DNA from: CAZWSX01 sp964636985
Lineage (GTDB): Bacteria; Planctomycetota; Planctomycetia; Pirellulales; Pirellulaceae
Assembly (NCBI GenBank): GCA_964636985.1
Contig: CAZWSX010000001.1
Coordinates: 620,001-684,000 of the forward strand
Length of the DNA: 64,000 bases
Direction: 5' to 3'
Shown: one piece after another, positions 17,124 through 25,505 of the stretch
Layout: every line of letters begins with the position of its first letter
How positions within the stretch are numbered: the first letter of the stretch is position 1
Position numbers and translations under genes: made by a program
Notes under the pieces: model-generated
Told to the model about the DNA's origin: nothing
Databases searched by the model: none
The model's input: only the letters and a program-made list of their open reading frames with translations

Positions 17124-19303
17124 CGTTGCTTGGTGCAATCGACCTGCTGTCGAATTTTTTGTTGGCTGCGGCGAGCGCCGATAAGCCTTCGCTCTTGATG
17201 GGCTACCTCACGGTCGCAAAGACTTTGGCCATTGTTGGGTTGGGCCTCGGGTTCGTCATCTTCGTCCACGAACTGGGGCACTTCCTCGTCGCGAAGGCAT
17301 GTGGCGTCAAGTGCGAAAAGTTCTACGTCGGCTTCGACTGGTTTCCGCTGACGCACATTGGCCCGTTCAAGATTCCTCATAGTCTTTTCAAGTATCAGTA
17401 CGGCGAAACGGAATACGGCATCGGCATCTTGCCGCTGGGCGGTTACGTGAAGATGCTCGGTCAGGACGACAATCCTGGCAATCAGGCCGCTGAGAACGAG
17501 CGGATTCGCCAGGCGGGCACCGAGGGCGAGCAAACACCGGCTCTCGATCCTCGCAGCTTCCAAGCCAAGAGTGTTCCCAAGCGGATGGCGATCATCTGCG
17601 CGGGCGTCGCGATGAATATGCTCACCGCCCCGTTTATGGCGGGGGCGGCGTACTACTTCGGCATGCCGTACTTGACCACCGATCTGGGCGGAACGACGCC
17701 TGGCGGTCCGGCTTGGAAGGCTGGCCTGGAACCAGGCGACAAGATTCTGCAAATCGCCGATAAGGGCCCGCCGTCGGAAGAGCTGCGGTTCGACTTTGAC
17801 CTCAGGGTGGCCGCGGCGCTCGCCGCCCCGGGCGAAGACATCCCGATGTTGGTGCGCGGCCGCGACGGCAAGACCGAGCGGATGGTCCACGTTCGCCCGG
17901 TCACTCTGGTAGCCAAACCACCGTCGAAGGTGCTGGGAATCGAATTCGGCGGCTACTCCCAAAAACTCGTAGGAGTATTGCCTGCAACGACGACCGAATT
18001 TGCTGCTACGGGCGACGGCTGGAAGTTTTCTGCCCCGATGACGCCGGCACCGGAAAAAGGCGACGTGATCACCCATATCGAAGGGAAGCCCATCTCCAAA
18101 GGTTGGGAGGTGCAGGACTACTTTGCTTCGCACGTCGACCAGTCGGTCACGATCACGGTCCGCCGGCCTGAGAAGAAAAGCGCGGACGGAAAACAGGTCG
18201 AGGCGGCCGAGCAGGTTGTCGATCTGAAGGTCGAGCCACTGAAGCTCAAGACGGCTGGATTCGCGGTGACTCCGATTGGCGTCGATGCCATTCGGCCTGG
18301 TTCGCCTGCCGAAGCGGCTGGATTCAAAGAGGGTGACATTATTGAGTCGATCGACGGCGTCGAGGTCACCGATCCGTATCAAATTTCGTCGACGCTCTTG
18401 CCACTGGTGGGCAAGAAGGTGGAAGTGGTCGTTCGTCGCAAGGATGGCAATGCCACGCTGACGGTGGAACCTACGGCCCCGGCCCAGTATTCGCAACGAT
18501 TCTCGATTGGGAGCGAACACAATGTCGCGATCGAGCCGATCGGTTTGGCTTACAAGGTGAATCACAAAGTCGCGTGGGTCGACCCCTCCTTCTCGCTCGA
18601 CCTGCAGCCCGGAGACGAGTTGATTCGGGCCGAACTCGTTACGAACGACGAGACATTGAAAGAAGCACTGGAAGAGAATTTCCCAAAGAAGAAGAAAAAG
18701 CTCGACTTTGTCTCGTCGGGACAAAACTGGCAGATGTTCCTGCTGGAAGTCGCCCCGCTGTTGCCGGAAGGGGTTAATGTCCGGCTTACCTACCGCCGCG
18801 ATAAGCAAGAGAAATCGACTGATCTAACGTTCCGCGAATCGGCGACGTGGTTCTCGGACGATCGCAACTTGCCGCTTCGCATCAGCGAAGGGACCAAGAA
18901 AGCGGCTTCGGTTTGGGAAGGGATGGCCTTGGGCGTTCGCGAAGCGAAGGAAAAGCTTCTGCTGACGATCAAGACCGTGGGCATGCTCCTTAGTGGCCAA
19001 GCGTCGCTCAAAGACACCTCCGGCCCGGCCGGCATCGCCAACGTTGCTTATGACCAAGCCGGGGGCGGCATTCCCAAGTTCCTGATGTTCCTCACGCTCA
19101 TCAGTGTGAACCTGGCCGTTATGAACATGCTGCCGATCCCGGTTCTGGACGGCGGGCACATGGTCTTCTTGACCTACGAATGGCTTCGCGGCAAGCCGGT
19201 TGACGAAACATGGCAAATCCGGCTCTCTGTAGGCGGTTTGTTATTGCTGTTGAGCCTGATGCTCTTCGCGACGATGAACGACCTGACGCGATTCTTTATG
19301 TAG
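17108..19303 (+). CDS. rseP: Site-2 intramembrane metalloprotease RseP with PDZ domains
   Basis: 731 residues, much longer than the roughly 450 of E. coli RseP. The zinc motif HELGH is at 54-58 in the first membrane helix, and the second catalytic motif, LDGGHM, lies near the C-terminus after PIPV. Between them sit at least two PDZ-like segments (GLEPGDKILQIADK near 210; IRPGSPAEAAGFKEGDII near 395) and a further charged region near 470-600 of unknown role. The GTG start at 17108 overlaps dxr by 16 bp; an ATG at 17198 is possible. It probably cleaves anti-sigma factors or signal-peptide remnants in the membrane. Confidence 0.94.
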   Translation: MDSCLTLLGAIDLLSNFLLAAASADKPSLLMGYLTVAKTLAIVGLGLGFVIFVHELGHFLVAKACGVKCEKFYVGFDWFPLTHIGPFKIPHSLFKYQYGETEYGIGILPLGGYVKMLGQDDNPGNQAAENERIRQAGTEGEQTPALDPRSFQAKSVPKRMAIICAGVAMNMLTAPFMAGAAYYFGMPYLTTDLGGTTPGGPAWKAGLEPGDKILQIADKGPPSEELRFDFDLRVAAALAAPGEDIPMLVRGRDGKTERMVHVRPVTLVAKPPSKVLGIEFGGYSQKLVGVLPATTTEFAATGDGWKFSAPMTPAPEKGDVITHIEGKPISKGWEVQDYFASHVDQSVTITVRRPEKKSADGKQVEAAEQVVDLKVEPLKLKTAGFAVTPIGVDAIRPGSPAEAAGFKEGDIIESIDGVEVTDPYQISSTLLPLVGKKVEVVVRRKDGNATLTVEPTAPAQYSQRFSIGSEHNVAIEPIGLAYKVNHKVAWVDPSFSLDLQPGDELIRAELVTNDETLKEALEENFPKKKKKLDFVSSGQNWQMFLLEVAPLLPEGVNVRLTYRRDKQEKSTDLTFRESATWFSDDRNLPLRISEGTKKAASVWEGMALGVREAKEKLLLTIKTVGMLLSGQASLKDTSGPAGIANVAYDQAGGGIPKFLMFLTLISVNLAVMNMLPIPVLDGGHMVFLTYEWLRGKPVDETWQIRLSVGGLLLLLSLMLFATMNDLTRFFM

Positions 19304-19570
19304 GAAGGCTTCGGGGAAAGAAAAGTAGGACGGACAATCCTGTCCGTCCGCGGTGGGCTTGCTCTAGCAAAGAGAATTGCGCGTCGCTGGTGACGGGCCG
19401 GCCCTTCTGAAGGCAAAAGCCATCAATCGCCTAATCAACCTACCTAGGGATTAATAGATTGATGATTGCCAATTGTTGATTTGCGAAGTGAAGGCCTTCG
19501 CTTCTCGCGCGTTCCTGTAAATGCGACTCAACCGCCGACGGACAGGATTGTCCGTCCTACTTTTTGCTTC
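19304..19570. repeat. Composite repeat: B left arm, C arm, B right arm
   Basis: B left arm at 19321-19356 (AAAGTAGG, then GACGGACA/TGTCCGTC, then CGCGGTGG). C arm at 19450-19490 ending GATTTGCGAAGTG. B right arm at 19527-19565 (CAACCGC, GACGGACA/TGTCCGTC, CTACTTTTT). The outer B arms are inverted copies, so the block is bounded by a long inverted repeat. It fills the gap between rseP and the convergent next gene and may act as a bidirectional terminator. Confidence 0.8.
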
Positions 19571-21148
19571 CTACGGATTGAATTCCCGCAGCATTTTTCG
19601 GCCGCGGTTGATCCAGATGGCTTCGTTGACCCCCAGCGAACGCTTTCCCTGCGTTGCCGGAAGCCAAAGGATGCTTTCGCTGTCGACGACGACGGCTCCT
19701 TCGGTGCTTCCTCGCTGGGCAATGGCCGCGAGGGAACGCTCGCCGAAGAAGGAGCAGAGGAGCTTGGGGCGGATCTCGTCGTATTGGTCGTCTTTCAGCC
19801 GGCGTTCGTAGCGGGCGACTTCCACGCGCTGCTGTTCGTTGAGGAGGGCGAAGTCGATTTCGAAAATCTCCACGTGCTCGACATTCCAGCCCGCGTAAAG
19901 GGCGTAGATGTCGTCGGGCGAGAGATCGAGCACTTCCGCCGTGACAGCATGCGTGAAGGGACCCGCGATCCCGACGTTTGCATAGTTGGCCGTCCCCTGC
20001 TCCGTCTGAAACTCGTATTCGAAGCGGAACAGGTAACAGCGAACGGGGGCCTCGAAGCCGGGCCAATACTGTTCGCGCTGGTCGAGCAGTTCGCAGCGAT
20101 TCGGCGGCAGGCCGAATTGCAACGGCTCCGAAAGCCACGTGGCGAGTTGCGCTTCGGCGCGGGCTTCGTCACTGGCGAATTCGGGGGGGATCTTGTCCGA
20201 CAAGCCAAGTTCATCGGCATATGCCAGCACGCGCAGCCGAGCGACGGGTTCGGCGGCCAGGCGGACAAGTTCATCCTGGCCTGCTTGCACACCGAGGCGC
20301 GCCAAGGCTCCGGCGGCCTCCGTCTTTAAACGCCGGTGGGGTAAATCGAGAGCCCTTTGCAGCGGGCCACCGGCCGCTTCGACGTCGCCAATCAACCCTA
20401 AGCTGTCGCAGAGTGAGACGCCGAGTGAAACTCCGCGGCCGATGGTGTCGGCCAGTTCCTTGGTGTTGCTTTGCTGTGCGAAAGGGTTCTCTTGAATGCG
20501 TTCGAGCGCGTTGACGACGTTTGATAGCAGCGTCGCAAGGTTACGAACCAGATGCGCGGCGGGGTGCGGTTGCAGGTCGCCGCGCCGCGTCCAATAGTTG
20601 GCGAGGTCCAAAATCGCCGGCGCGAGGTCGGCATTGGCCAGTCCGGCGAGAAGTTCTGGAAAAATTTTTGTGTGATCGGGACGGTCCGCTTGGACGACCG
20701 TTGCCAGCGCCACGATGGCGTCGTCGGCGGGGATCTTTTCGTCTCCAACCAGGAGGCCTGTTAGCGTCTTGAGCGCGGACGAAGTCCCCCCGCGCGCCAG
20801 AAGGTAAAGGAACTTTCCACGCGGCGCGCTGCCGGAACCGATCGGAAGCTGCGCAAGCGTATTCCAGTATGCGATCCAGCCGTCTTGAGGTTCGAGCAAC
20901 GCGATGTCGGGCCGCCTGGCCAGTCGGGTGAGACAATCGGCGAGCAGCCCATCGGCTTCGACGCTCCAGTGGGCCGCCACCTCGGGCAAACGCTCGAAAA
21001 ACGCGGCAATTTCCGCAGGCTGCGCGCGATCGAGCCAGGCCAATCGCGCTCGGGCCTCGTCGCTTTGGCGGCGCACGTGGGGCGCGTTTTCCAGATCGTC
21101 GAGCAGTTGAAAAACATCCTCGGTCATGCCGTCTACGGTATCGGACAA
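19571..21148 (-). CDS. Hypothetical protein with HEAT-like helical region
   Basis: About 525 residues. The preferred start is a TTG at 21148 with AGGAG 5 bases before it; an ATG at 21127 and an upstream ATG at 21199 are alternatives. The first 320 residues are predicted-helical Leu/Ala-rich repeats (for example LKTEAAGALARLGVQAGQDELVRLA) that look like HEAT or armadillo repeats. The C-terminal 180 residues are mixed alpha/beta (VRCYLFRFEYEF, DDIYALYAGWNVEHVEIFEI) with no known motif. There is no signal peptide or membrane span. It could be a scaffold protein; I do not recognise it further. Confidence 0.75.
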   Translation of the reverse strand: MSDTVDGMTEDVFQLLDDLENAPHVRRQSDEARARLAWLDRAQPAEIAAFFERLPEVAAHWSVEADGLLADCLTRLARRPDIALLEPQDGWIAYWNTLAQLPIGSGSAPRGKFLYLLARGGTSSALKTLTGLLVGDEKIPADDAIVALATVVQADRPDHTKIFPELLAGLANADLAPAILDLANYWTRRGDLQPHPAAHLVRNLATLLSNVVNALERIQENPFAQQSNTKELADTIGRGVSLGVSLCDSLGLIGDVEAAGGPLQRALDLPHRRLKTEAAGALARLGVQAGQDELVRLAAEPVARLRVLAYADELGLSDKIPPEFASDEARAEAQLATWLSEPLQFGLPPNRCELLDQREQYWPGFEAPVRCYLFRFEYEFQTEQGTANYANVGIAGPFTHAVTAEVLDLSPDDIYALYAGWNVEHVEIFEIDFALLNEQQRVEVARYERRLKDDQYDEIRPKLLCSFFGERSLAAIAQRGSTEGAVVVDSESILWLPATQGKRSLGVNEAIWINRGRKMLREFNP

Positions 21149-21720
21149 GGAGGCTCCTGGAAACGGGTCGTCCCGGCGCTTTGAAGCGCGCTTTCGCACG
21201 CGGCGCGATCATCGTAACCACCCTTTGCGAGCGTCGATGATCTCAACAAAAGTCGCTCGCGCGAGGTGCCAGCGCGAGGATGCGCCACCACGTCGCGTTC
21301 CATGTCTTCGCATCGTCTTCGCATCACGTTATGAGGTAGCCAACGCGCTTAAGCGGCCAACATTTTTTCTCAAGGTCGTACATTCGTCTTGACGAAACGA
21401 AGGCAGAGTTGCTTCAATTCAGTCGTTCGATCGGTTGAACGGATGCAACACGACGAACAGAGCCTTGCGATTGTGCTGTGAGTTGATTGGAATCGACGAG
21501 CGGCATGCTTCGATACAAAGCGTCGAATGCGGGTACCGGTAGAGTCCCGCGATCTGTGTGGTGGATCGCTTCGGCATACATTGCTTTGGCAATGTGCTGA
21601 GGCACTTCAAGGTCCTCACGCGGAGAAACTTGAGGTGCAGCCCGTGAGCGACGGGTTGGCCGACGTCACCTCGAATTTCGCTCAGGCCCTAATCGGCCGT
21701 GTTTGTTAGGAGTTTGAGAG
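21149..21720. other. Intergenic region, 572 bp, upstream of the Lys/Ala protein
   Basis: No coding frame here is convincing. Three overlapping ORFs of 60-66 codons on both strands lack recognisable sequence. The region presumably holds divergent promoters and the leader of the gene at 21721, whose ribosome site AGGAG lies at 21708-21712. Confidence 0.4.
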
Positions 21721-21810
21721 ATGGCTAAGAAGAAAGCTGCAAAGAAGGCTGCTCCCAAGAAGGCTGCGAAGAAGGCTTCGCCCAAGAAGAAGGCAGCAAA
21801 GAAGAGCTAG
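21721..21810 (+). CDS. 29-residue Lys/Ala/Pro-rich histone H1-like peptide
   Basis: A short gene with ATG at 21721 and stop at 21808-21810, preceded by AGGAG at a workable distance. It encodes 29 residues, of which 14 are Lys and 10 Ala, as repeats of AAKKA(A/S)PKK type. The composition matches the tails of bacterial histone H1-like proteins and lysine-rich DNA-binding extensions. It is followed by a hairpin at 21880. It probably binds DNA or RNA by charge. It could also be the remnant of a longer H1-like gene, but the start, ribosome site and terminator argue for an intact tiny gene. Confidence 0.65.
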   Translation: MAKKKAAKKAAPKKAAKKASPKKKAAKKS

Positions 21811-21879
21811 TTTTCCTGTGGCTCCTTTTGGTGCCCCAGTGAACTAGTTCCGCTAGCTCCTACCAGACAACAACGAGAC

Positions 21880-21920
21880 AGGCCGGTGAAGACGCGAAGC
21901 GTTTTCGACCGGCCTAGTGT
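21880..21920 (+). terminator. Hairpin downstream of the Lys/Ala gene
   Basis: GCCGGT-GAA-ACGC pairs with GCGT-TTC-ACCGGC, with two single-base bulges and a GAA loop (21881-21913), followed by a T-rich tail GTGTGTTTCTT. It fits a rho-independent terminator, although the T-run is interrupted. Confidence 0.6.
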
Positions 21921-22016
21921 GTTTCTTGAGGCGACTTTTCGGATGTTTTTGCCACAGAGGGCACGAGATCGCAGAGGGGGAGAAGGGGTGAGTGGGAGAT
22001 AGGGAGTAAGGGGGTT

Positions 22017-22114
22017 CACTTCGCAAATCGACGGTCAGAAAGCATCTCGATTCATTAGTCGCGGGAAGGGGTGATCAGGCGATTGATGATTGTTGATTTT
22101 TGATTTGAGAAGTG
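22017..22114. repeat. C-type inverted repeat, both arms
   Basis: The left arm starts CACTTCGCAAATCGACGGTC and the right arm is GCGATTGATGATTGTTGATT to GATTTGAGAAGTGG, with about 30 bp between them. An A-like stretch (CCACAGAGGGCAC, 21951) lies to its left. The 334-bp gap from 21811 to 22144 holds only this repeat and the terminator. Confidence 0.75.
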
Positions 22115-22144
22115 GAGAATCCTTGTCCCGCCCGGCATACAGCC

Positions 22145-22717
22145 TTATGCCGTTCTCCCGGTTGCTGCCTCGGTAGCGGCTCCCAGCGGGGTGCCGAACC
22201 AGAAGTCGGTTGAGCGCGCCAGCTGGCGGAATCGCGGCGCGCTCATTGCATAGGTGTCCCAGCGCGGTGAGATCCGCTTGGAACCGCTCAAGTAGTGGTC
22301 CAATCGAATGCCGACAAACCCGTAGAGCCGGTTCTTGAAAGCAAATAGCAAGTCGGGCGGTACAGGCGAAACCGCTTCCCGTACGTCGTAGGCGAACACC
22401 AAGAGTCCGGTGAAACCCGAGCCGAAGAGTTCTTCCCAGGCCGAGAGGCTGCGTAGTTCGTCGCCTGTCGACCAGTTCTTCCAGAACTGCCGCCGCGTCC
22501 CGGTCGGAAAGCGTCTTCCTTTCACGTCGACCAGCCAGGAGCCCTGCCCTGCTTGTGGCGAGACGACGAAGTCGACGTTTTTGAGCGTGGGCGAGCTCTC
22601 CGAGTTAGGCTGCGCGATCACCGAGCGTTTCGCTTCGTCGACGGCGACGTAGGGGATCCGCCGAGCTCGCAAGAAGGCCTCGAAGGCCGCTTCGTAGTGG
22701 TTGTCGCGCTTGGCCAT
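22145..22717 (-). CDS. HYExAFE family protein, nuclease-like fold
   Basis: 190 residues. The name-giving motif is at the N-terminus (NHYEAAFEAF, residues 6-15), which places it in a family I know mainly from planctomycetes. A possible PD-(D/E)xK nuclease core is visible: Asp49 in NVDFVV, then Asp64-x-Lys66 in WLVDVKGRRF. The rest is aromatic-rich and has no membrane segment. A DNA-processing or repair role is inferred from the D-(x)n-DxK pattern only. It is encoded alone, with composite repeats on both sides. Confidence 0.8.
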   Translation of the reverse strand: MAKRDNHYEAAFEAFLRARRIPYVAVDEAKRSVIAQPNSESSPTLKNVDFVVSPQAGQGSWLVDVKGRRFPTGTRRQFWKNWSTGDELRSLSAWEELFGSGFTGLLVFAYDVREAVSPVPPDLLFAFKNRLYGFVGIRLDHYLSGSKRISPRWDTYAMSAPRFRQLARSTDFWFGTPLGAATEAATGRTA

Positions 22718-22743
22718 TCGTTCGTTCCTTGTTCTCAGCAGAA

Positions 22744-23015
22744 GAATTCACCACGGAGACACGGAGAGAACGGAGAAGGAGATGAGGAGTGAAGGGATTT
22801 CACTTCACAGATCAACAATCAGAAATCATCAATCGATTAATCCTCAGCTAGGTTGATTAAGCGATTGATGATTTTTGATTTCGGAAGTGAAGACGAGACC
22901 ACTGCCGTCCCCTAACTTTCCTTGCTGAAGCGAGTCAACCGCGCACAGACAGGATTGTCTGTGCCACTTTCGATTTCTCCCCCCTCCGCGCCCTCCGAGT
23001 CTCCGTGGTGAATTC
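22744..23015. mobile_element. 272-bp composite element with 17-bp perfect terminal inverted repeats
   Basis: GAATTCACCACGGAGAC (22744-22760) is the exact reverse complement of 22999-23015, and the match extends to 22 of 23 bases. Inside, in order, are a full two-armed C repeat (22801-22889) and a B right arm (22934-22970; CAACCGCG, GCACAGACA/TGTCTGTGC, CACTTT). There is no coding sequence. The layout resembles a MITE. The modules recur singly or combined throughout the window. Confidence 0.75.
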
Positions 23016-23142
23016 CCATCATCTCCCAAAATTGTAACCTTTGTTCACTAGGTCCGTACACTGATTCCGCGGGTCGTCGAAAGGGGGGATTCGAAGTAGA
23101 ATAACGGTCTCGCTAGTTTTCCCTCCTCACGATCGAGCATTC

Positions 23143-23889
23143 ATGCCCCGCGTTGGTTTATTTATCCCCTGCTATATTGACCAGCTTTACCCCCGCGTCG
23201 GGATGGCGACGGTCGACATTCTGGAAAAGCTGGGGTGCGAAGTCGAATTTCCCGAGGCCCAAACCTGCTGCGGCCAGCCGATGGCCAACACCGGTTGTGC
23301 GGCCGATGCCTTGCCGCTGGCCAAACGCTTTGTCGAAATCTTTCGACCCTACGACTTCATCGTCGCGCCCAGCGGCAGCTGCGTGGCCATGGTCCGGGTC
23401 CATTACTCCGAGTACTTGCACGACGATCCGGCGTACTTGGAAGTCCGCAAAAAGACCTTTGAGCTGTGCGAGTTCCTTGTCGATGTTTTGAAAGTCGACA
23501 AGATCCCAGTCAAATTGGCCAAGAAAGTCGGGCTGCACAACAGTTGCCACGGACTGCGCGAACTGCGGCTAGGCAAATCGAGCGAGACCATGGGGCCGGC
23601 CTACAACAAAGCCCGTTCGCTGCTGGAAGGCGTGGAAGGGATCGAACTGGTCAACTTGCAGCGGCCGGATGAATGTTGCGGCTTCGGCGGCACGTTCGCC
23701 GTCAGCGAGGAAGCCGTCAGCTGCATGATGGGGCAGGACCGGGTGCACGATCACGAGCAATCGGGAACCGAGTTGCTCACGGCCAACGACATGTCGTGCC
23801 TGATGCACCTGCAGGGGCTGATTCGGCGGGAGAAAAAGCCCATCCAGGTCGCCCATATCACCGAGATTCTGGCGGGGTATCTTTCATGA
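23143..23889 (+). CDS. lutA: L-lactate utilisation protein LutA (CCG-domain Fe-S subunit)
   Basis: 248 residues with two cysteine-rich CCG domains: TCCGQPMANTGC near 42-51, then NSCHGLRELRLG near 134 and DECCGFGGTFAV near 177. These bind unusual iron-sulfur clusters in heterodisulfide-reductase-like and lactate-oxidising complexes. It forms with LutB and LutC the membrane-peripheral L-lactate oxidation complex. Its stop overlaps the lutB start by the four bases ATGA, so translation is coupled. Confidence 0.95.
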   Translation: MPRVGLFIPCYIDQLYPRVGMATVDILEKLGCEVEFPEAQTCCGQPMANTGCAADALPLAKRFVEIFRPYDFIVAPSGSCVAMVRVHYSEYLHDDPAYLEVRKKTFELCEFLVDVLKVDKIPVKLAKKVGLHNSCHGLRELRLGKSSETMGPAYNKARSLLEGVEGIELVNLQRPDECCGFGGTFAVSEEAVSCMMGQDRVHDHEQSGTELLTANDMSCLMHLQGLIRREKKPIQVAHITEILAGYLS

Positions 23890-25295
23890 CGCACACCGTT
23901 CTCGCTTCCGAGTTCGTCGCCAACCGGATGCGGGCCAGCTGGCACGATAACTCCCTGTGGTATGTGCGGGTCAAGCGCGACCGGCAAGCGGAATCGCTCC
24001 CCGAATGGGAAACGCTCCGCGAACGGGCATCCGCGATCAAGGCAAACGTTCTGAGCCGGATGGATTTCTATCTGGAGGAGTTTGAGCGCAACGCACAACG
24101 GTTGGGAGCCAAGGTTCACTTTGCCCGCAACGCGGCGGAACACAATCAGATCGTGTTCGACATCCTCCGCCAGCACAACGTCAAGCGGCTGGTGAAAAGC
24201 AAGTCGATGCTCACCGAGGAGTGCCATCTCAATCCGTTTCTCGAGCGAAACGGCATTAGCGTCGTTGATACCGACCTGGGCGAGCGGATTGTCCAACTCG
24301 CCGAGGAGCGGCCTAGCCACATTGTGCTGCCGGCGATTCACTGGAAGCGGGAAGAAATCGGCGAGCTGTTCCACAAACATCTGCATACCGACAAAGGGGC
24401 GACCGACCCGAAGTACCTGGCCGAGGCTGCCCGCCAGCATTTGCGGGAATGCTTTCTCAAGGCCGACGCGGGACTGACTGGGGTCAATTTTGCCATCGCC
24501 GAGACGGGCGGATTCGTTGTTTGCACGAACGAAGGGAACGCCGACTTGGGGGCGTCGCTCCCCAAACTCCATATCGCGTGCATGGGAATGGAGAAACTCA
24601 TTCCCCGCGCCGCCGACCTGGGCGTCTTCCTCAGGTTGCTTGGCCGCTCGGCGACAGGCCAGCCGATCACCGCGTTTAGTTCGCACTTTCATGGACCGCA
24701 AACCGGTGGCGAACTGCACATTGTGATTGTCGACAACGGCCGCACCGAGATTCTCGGCGAGCCAGAGTTCCGCCGCTCGCTCAATTGCATTCGGTGCGGC
24801 GCGTGCATGAACACCTGCCCCGTCTATCGTCGCAGCGGCGGGCACAGTTACGACGCAACCGTGCCGGGGCCGATCGGATCGGTGCTGTCGCCATCGCAGG
24901 ACATCAAAAAGCACTACAGCCTGCCGTACGCCTGCAGCTTGTGCGGCAGTTGCGACGACGTTTGTCCAGTGAAGATCGATTTACATCACCAGCTGTTGGC
25001 CTGGCGGAAAAAGATCGTCGTCAAGGGAATCCTGCCGTGGCCCAAGCGGATGCAGATGCGGATAGCTGGCTGGGTTTTCAATTCTCCCTCGCTCTACAAC
25101 TTGGCGGGCTACGTCGCTCGCAGTGTCGTGCCGCGACTGCCGCGATTCACACTTTACAATTCACTCAATGCGTGGGGGAAGCAACGCGAATTGCCTGAGT
25201 TCCCTAAGCAGAGCTTCCGGGAGCAGTTCCGGCAGCGGAAGAAGGGAATTCACCGCGGAGACCCGGAGAGACCGGAGAAGAGGCAGGAGAATTGA
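23886..25295 (+). CDS. lutB: L-lactate utilisation protein LutB (ferredoxin-type subunit)
   Basis: 469 residues from the ATG in the ATGA overlap with lutA; an earlier in-frame start inside lutA is not needed. Residues 60-280 form the LUD-type domain (NFAIAETGGFVVCTNEGNAD), followed by two [4Fe-4S] motifs, CIRCGACMNTCP near 301 and CSLCGSCDDVCP near 350. It passes electrons from lactate oxidation. The last 17 residues (KGIHRGDPERPEKRQEN) are encoded by an intergenic repeat of the A type (25246-25290), so the natural C-terminus seems to have been replaced or extended by the repeat. Confidence 0.95.
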   Translation: MTHTVLASEFVANRMRASWHDNSLWYVRVKRDRQAESLPEWETLRERASAIKANVLSRMDFYLEEFERNAQRLGAKVHFARNAAEHNQIVFDILRQHNVKRLVKSKSMLTEECHLNPFLERNGISVVDTDLGERIVQLAEERPSHIVLPAIHWKREEIGELFHKHLHTDKGATDPKYLAEAARQHLRECFLKADAGLTGVNFAIAETGGFVVCTNEGNADLGASLPKLHIACMGMEKLIPRAADLGVFLRLLGRSATGQPITAFSSHFHGPQTGGELHIVIVDNGRTEILGEPEFRRSLNCIRCGACMNTCPVYRRSGGHSYDATVPGPIGSVLSPSQDIKKHYSLPYACSLCGSCDDVCPVKIDLHHQLLAWRKKIVVKGILPWPKRMQMRIAGWVFNSPSLYNLAGYVARSVVPRLPRFTLYNSLNAWGKQRELPEFPKQSFREQFRQRKKGIHRGDPERPEKRQEN

Positions 25296-25492
25296 AAAAG
25301 TGGCACAGACAATCCTGTCTGTGCGCGGTGGACGTTGCGATGCAGAGTATTGTCGAGCTGCACGAGATATCGTTTAACTACTCCTGCTTAATTGATTGCT
25401 GATTTGTGATTTGCGAAGTAAGCCAACTTCGCTCCCCACCTCCCATTCCCCCCTTCTCCCTCTCCGGTCCCTCCGGGGCTCCGCGGTGCAAA
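25246..25492. mobile_element. Composite repeat element between lutB and lutC (A-B-C-D order)
   Basis: The left end is CACCGCGGAGACCCGGAG (25251-25268) and the right end CTCCGGGGCTCCGCGGTG (25471-25488), an 18-bp inverted repeat with one mismatch. Between them come B left arm (25296-25332), C arm (25387-25420) and a CT-rich segment (CTCCCCACCTCCCATTCCCC). It resembles the copy at 26114 in the same orientation. It supplies the lutB stop codon and lies 13 bp before the lutC start. Confidence 0.72.
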
Positions 25493-25505
25493 CCAAAAAA
25501 CGCCC

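Noticed and set aside
17120..18808. A 562-codon open frame on the minus strand
   Set aside because: Antisense to rseP, whose HELGH and LDG motifs are clear. Arg-rich antisense translation typical of high-GC DNA.
23751..24914. A 387-codon open frame on the minus strand
   Set aside because: Antisense to lutB, which has intact iron-sulfur motifs.
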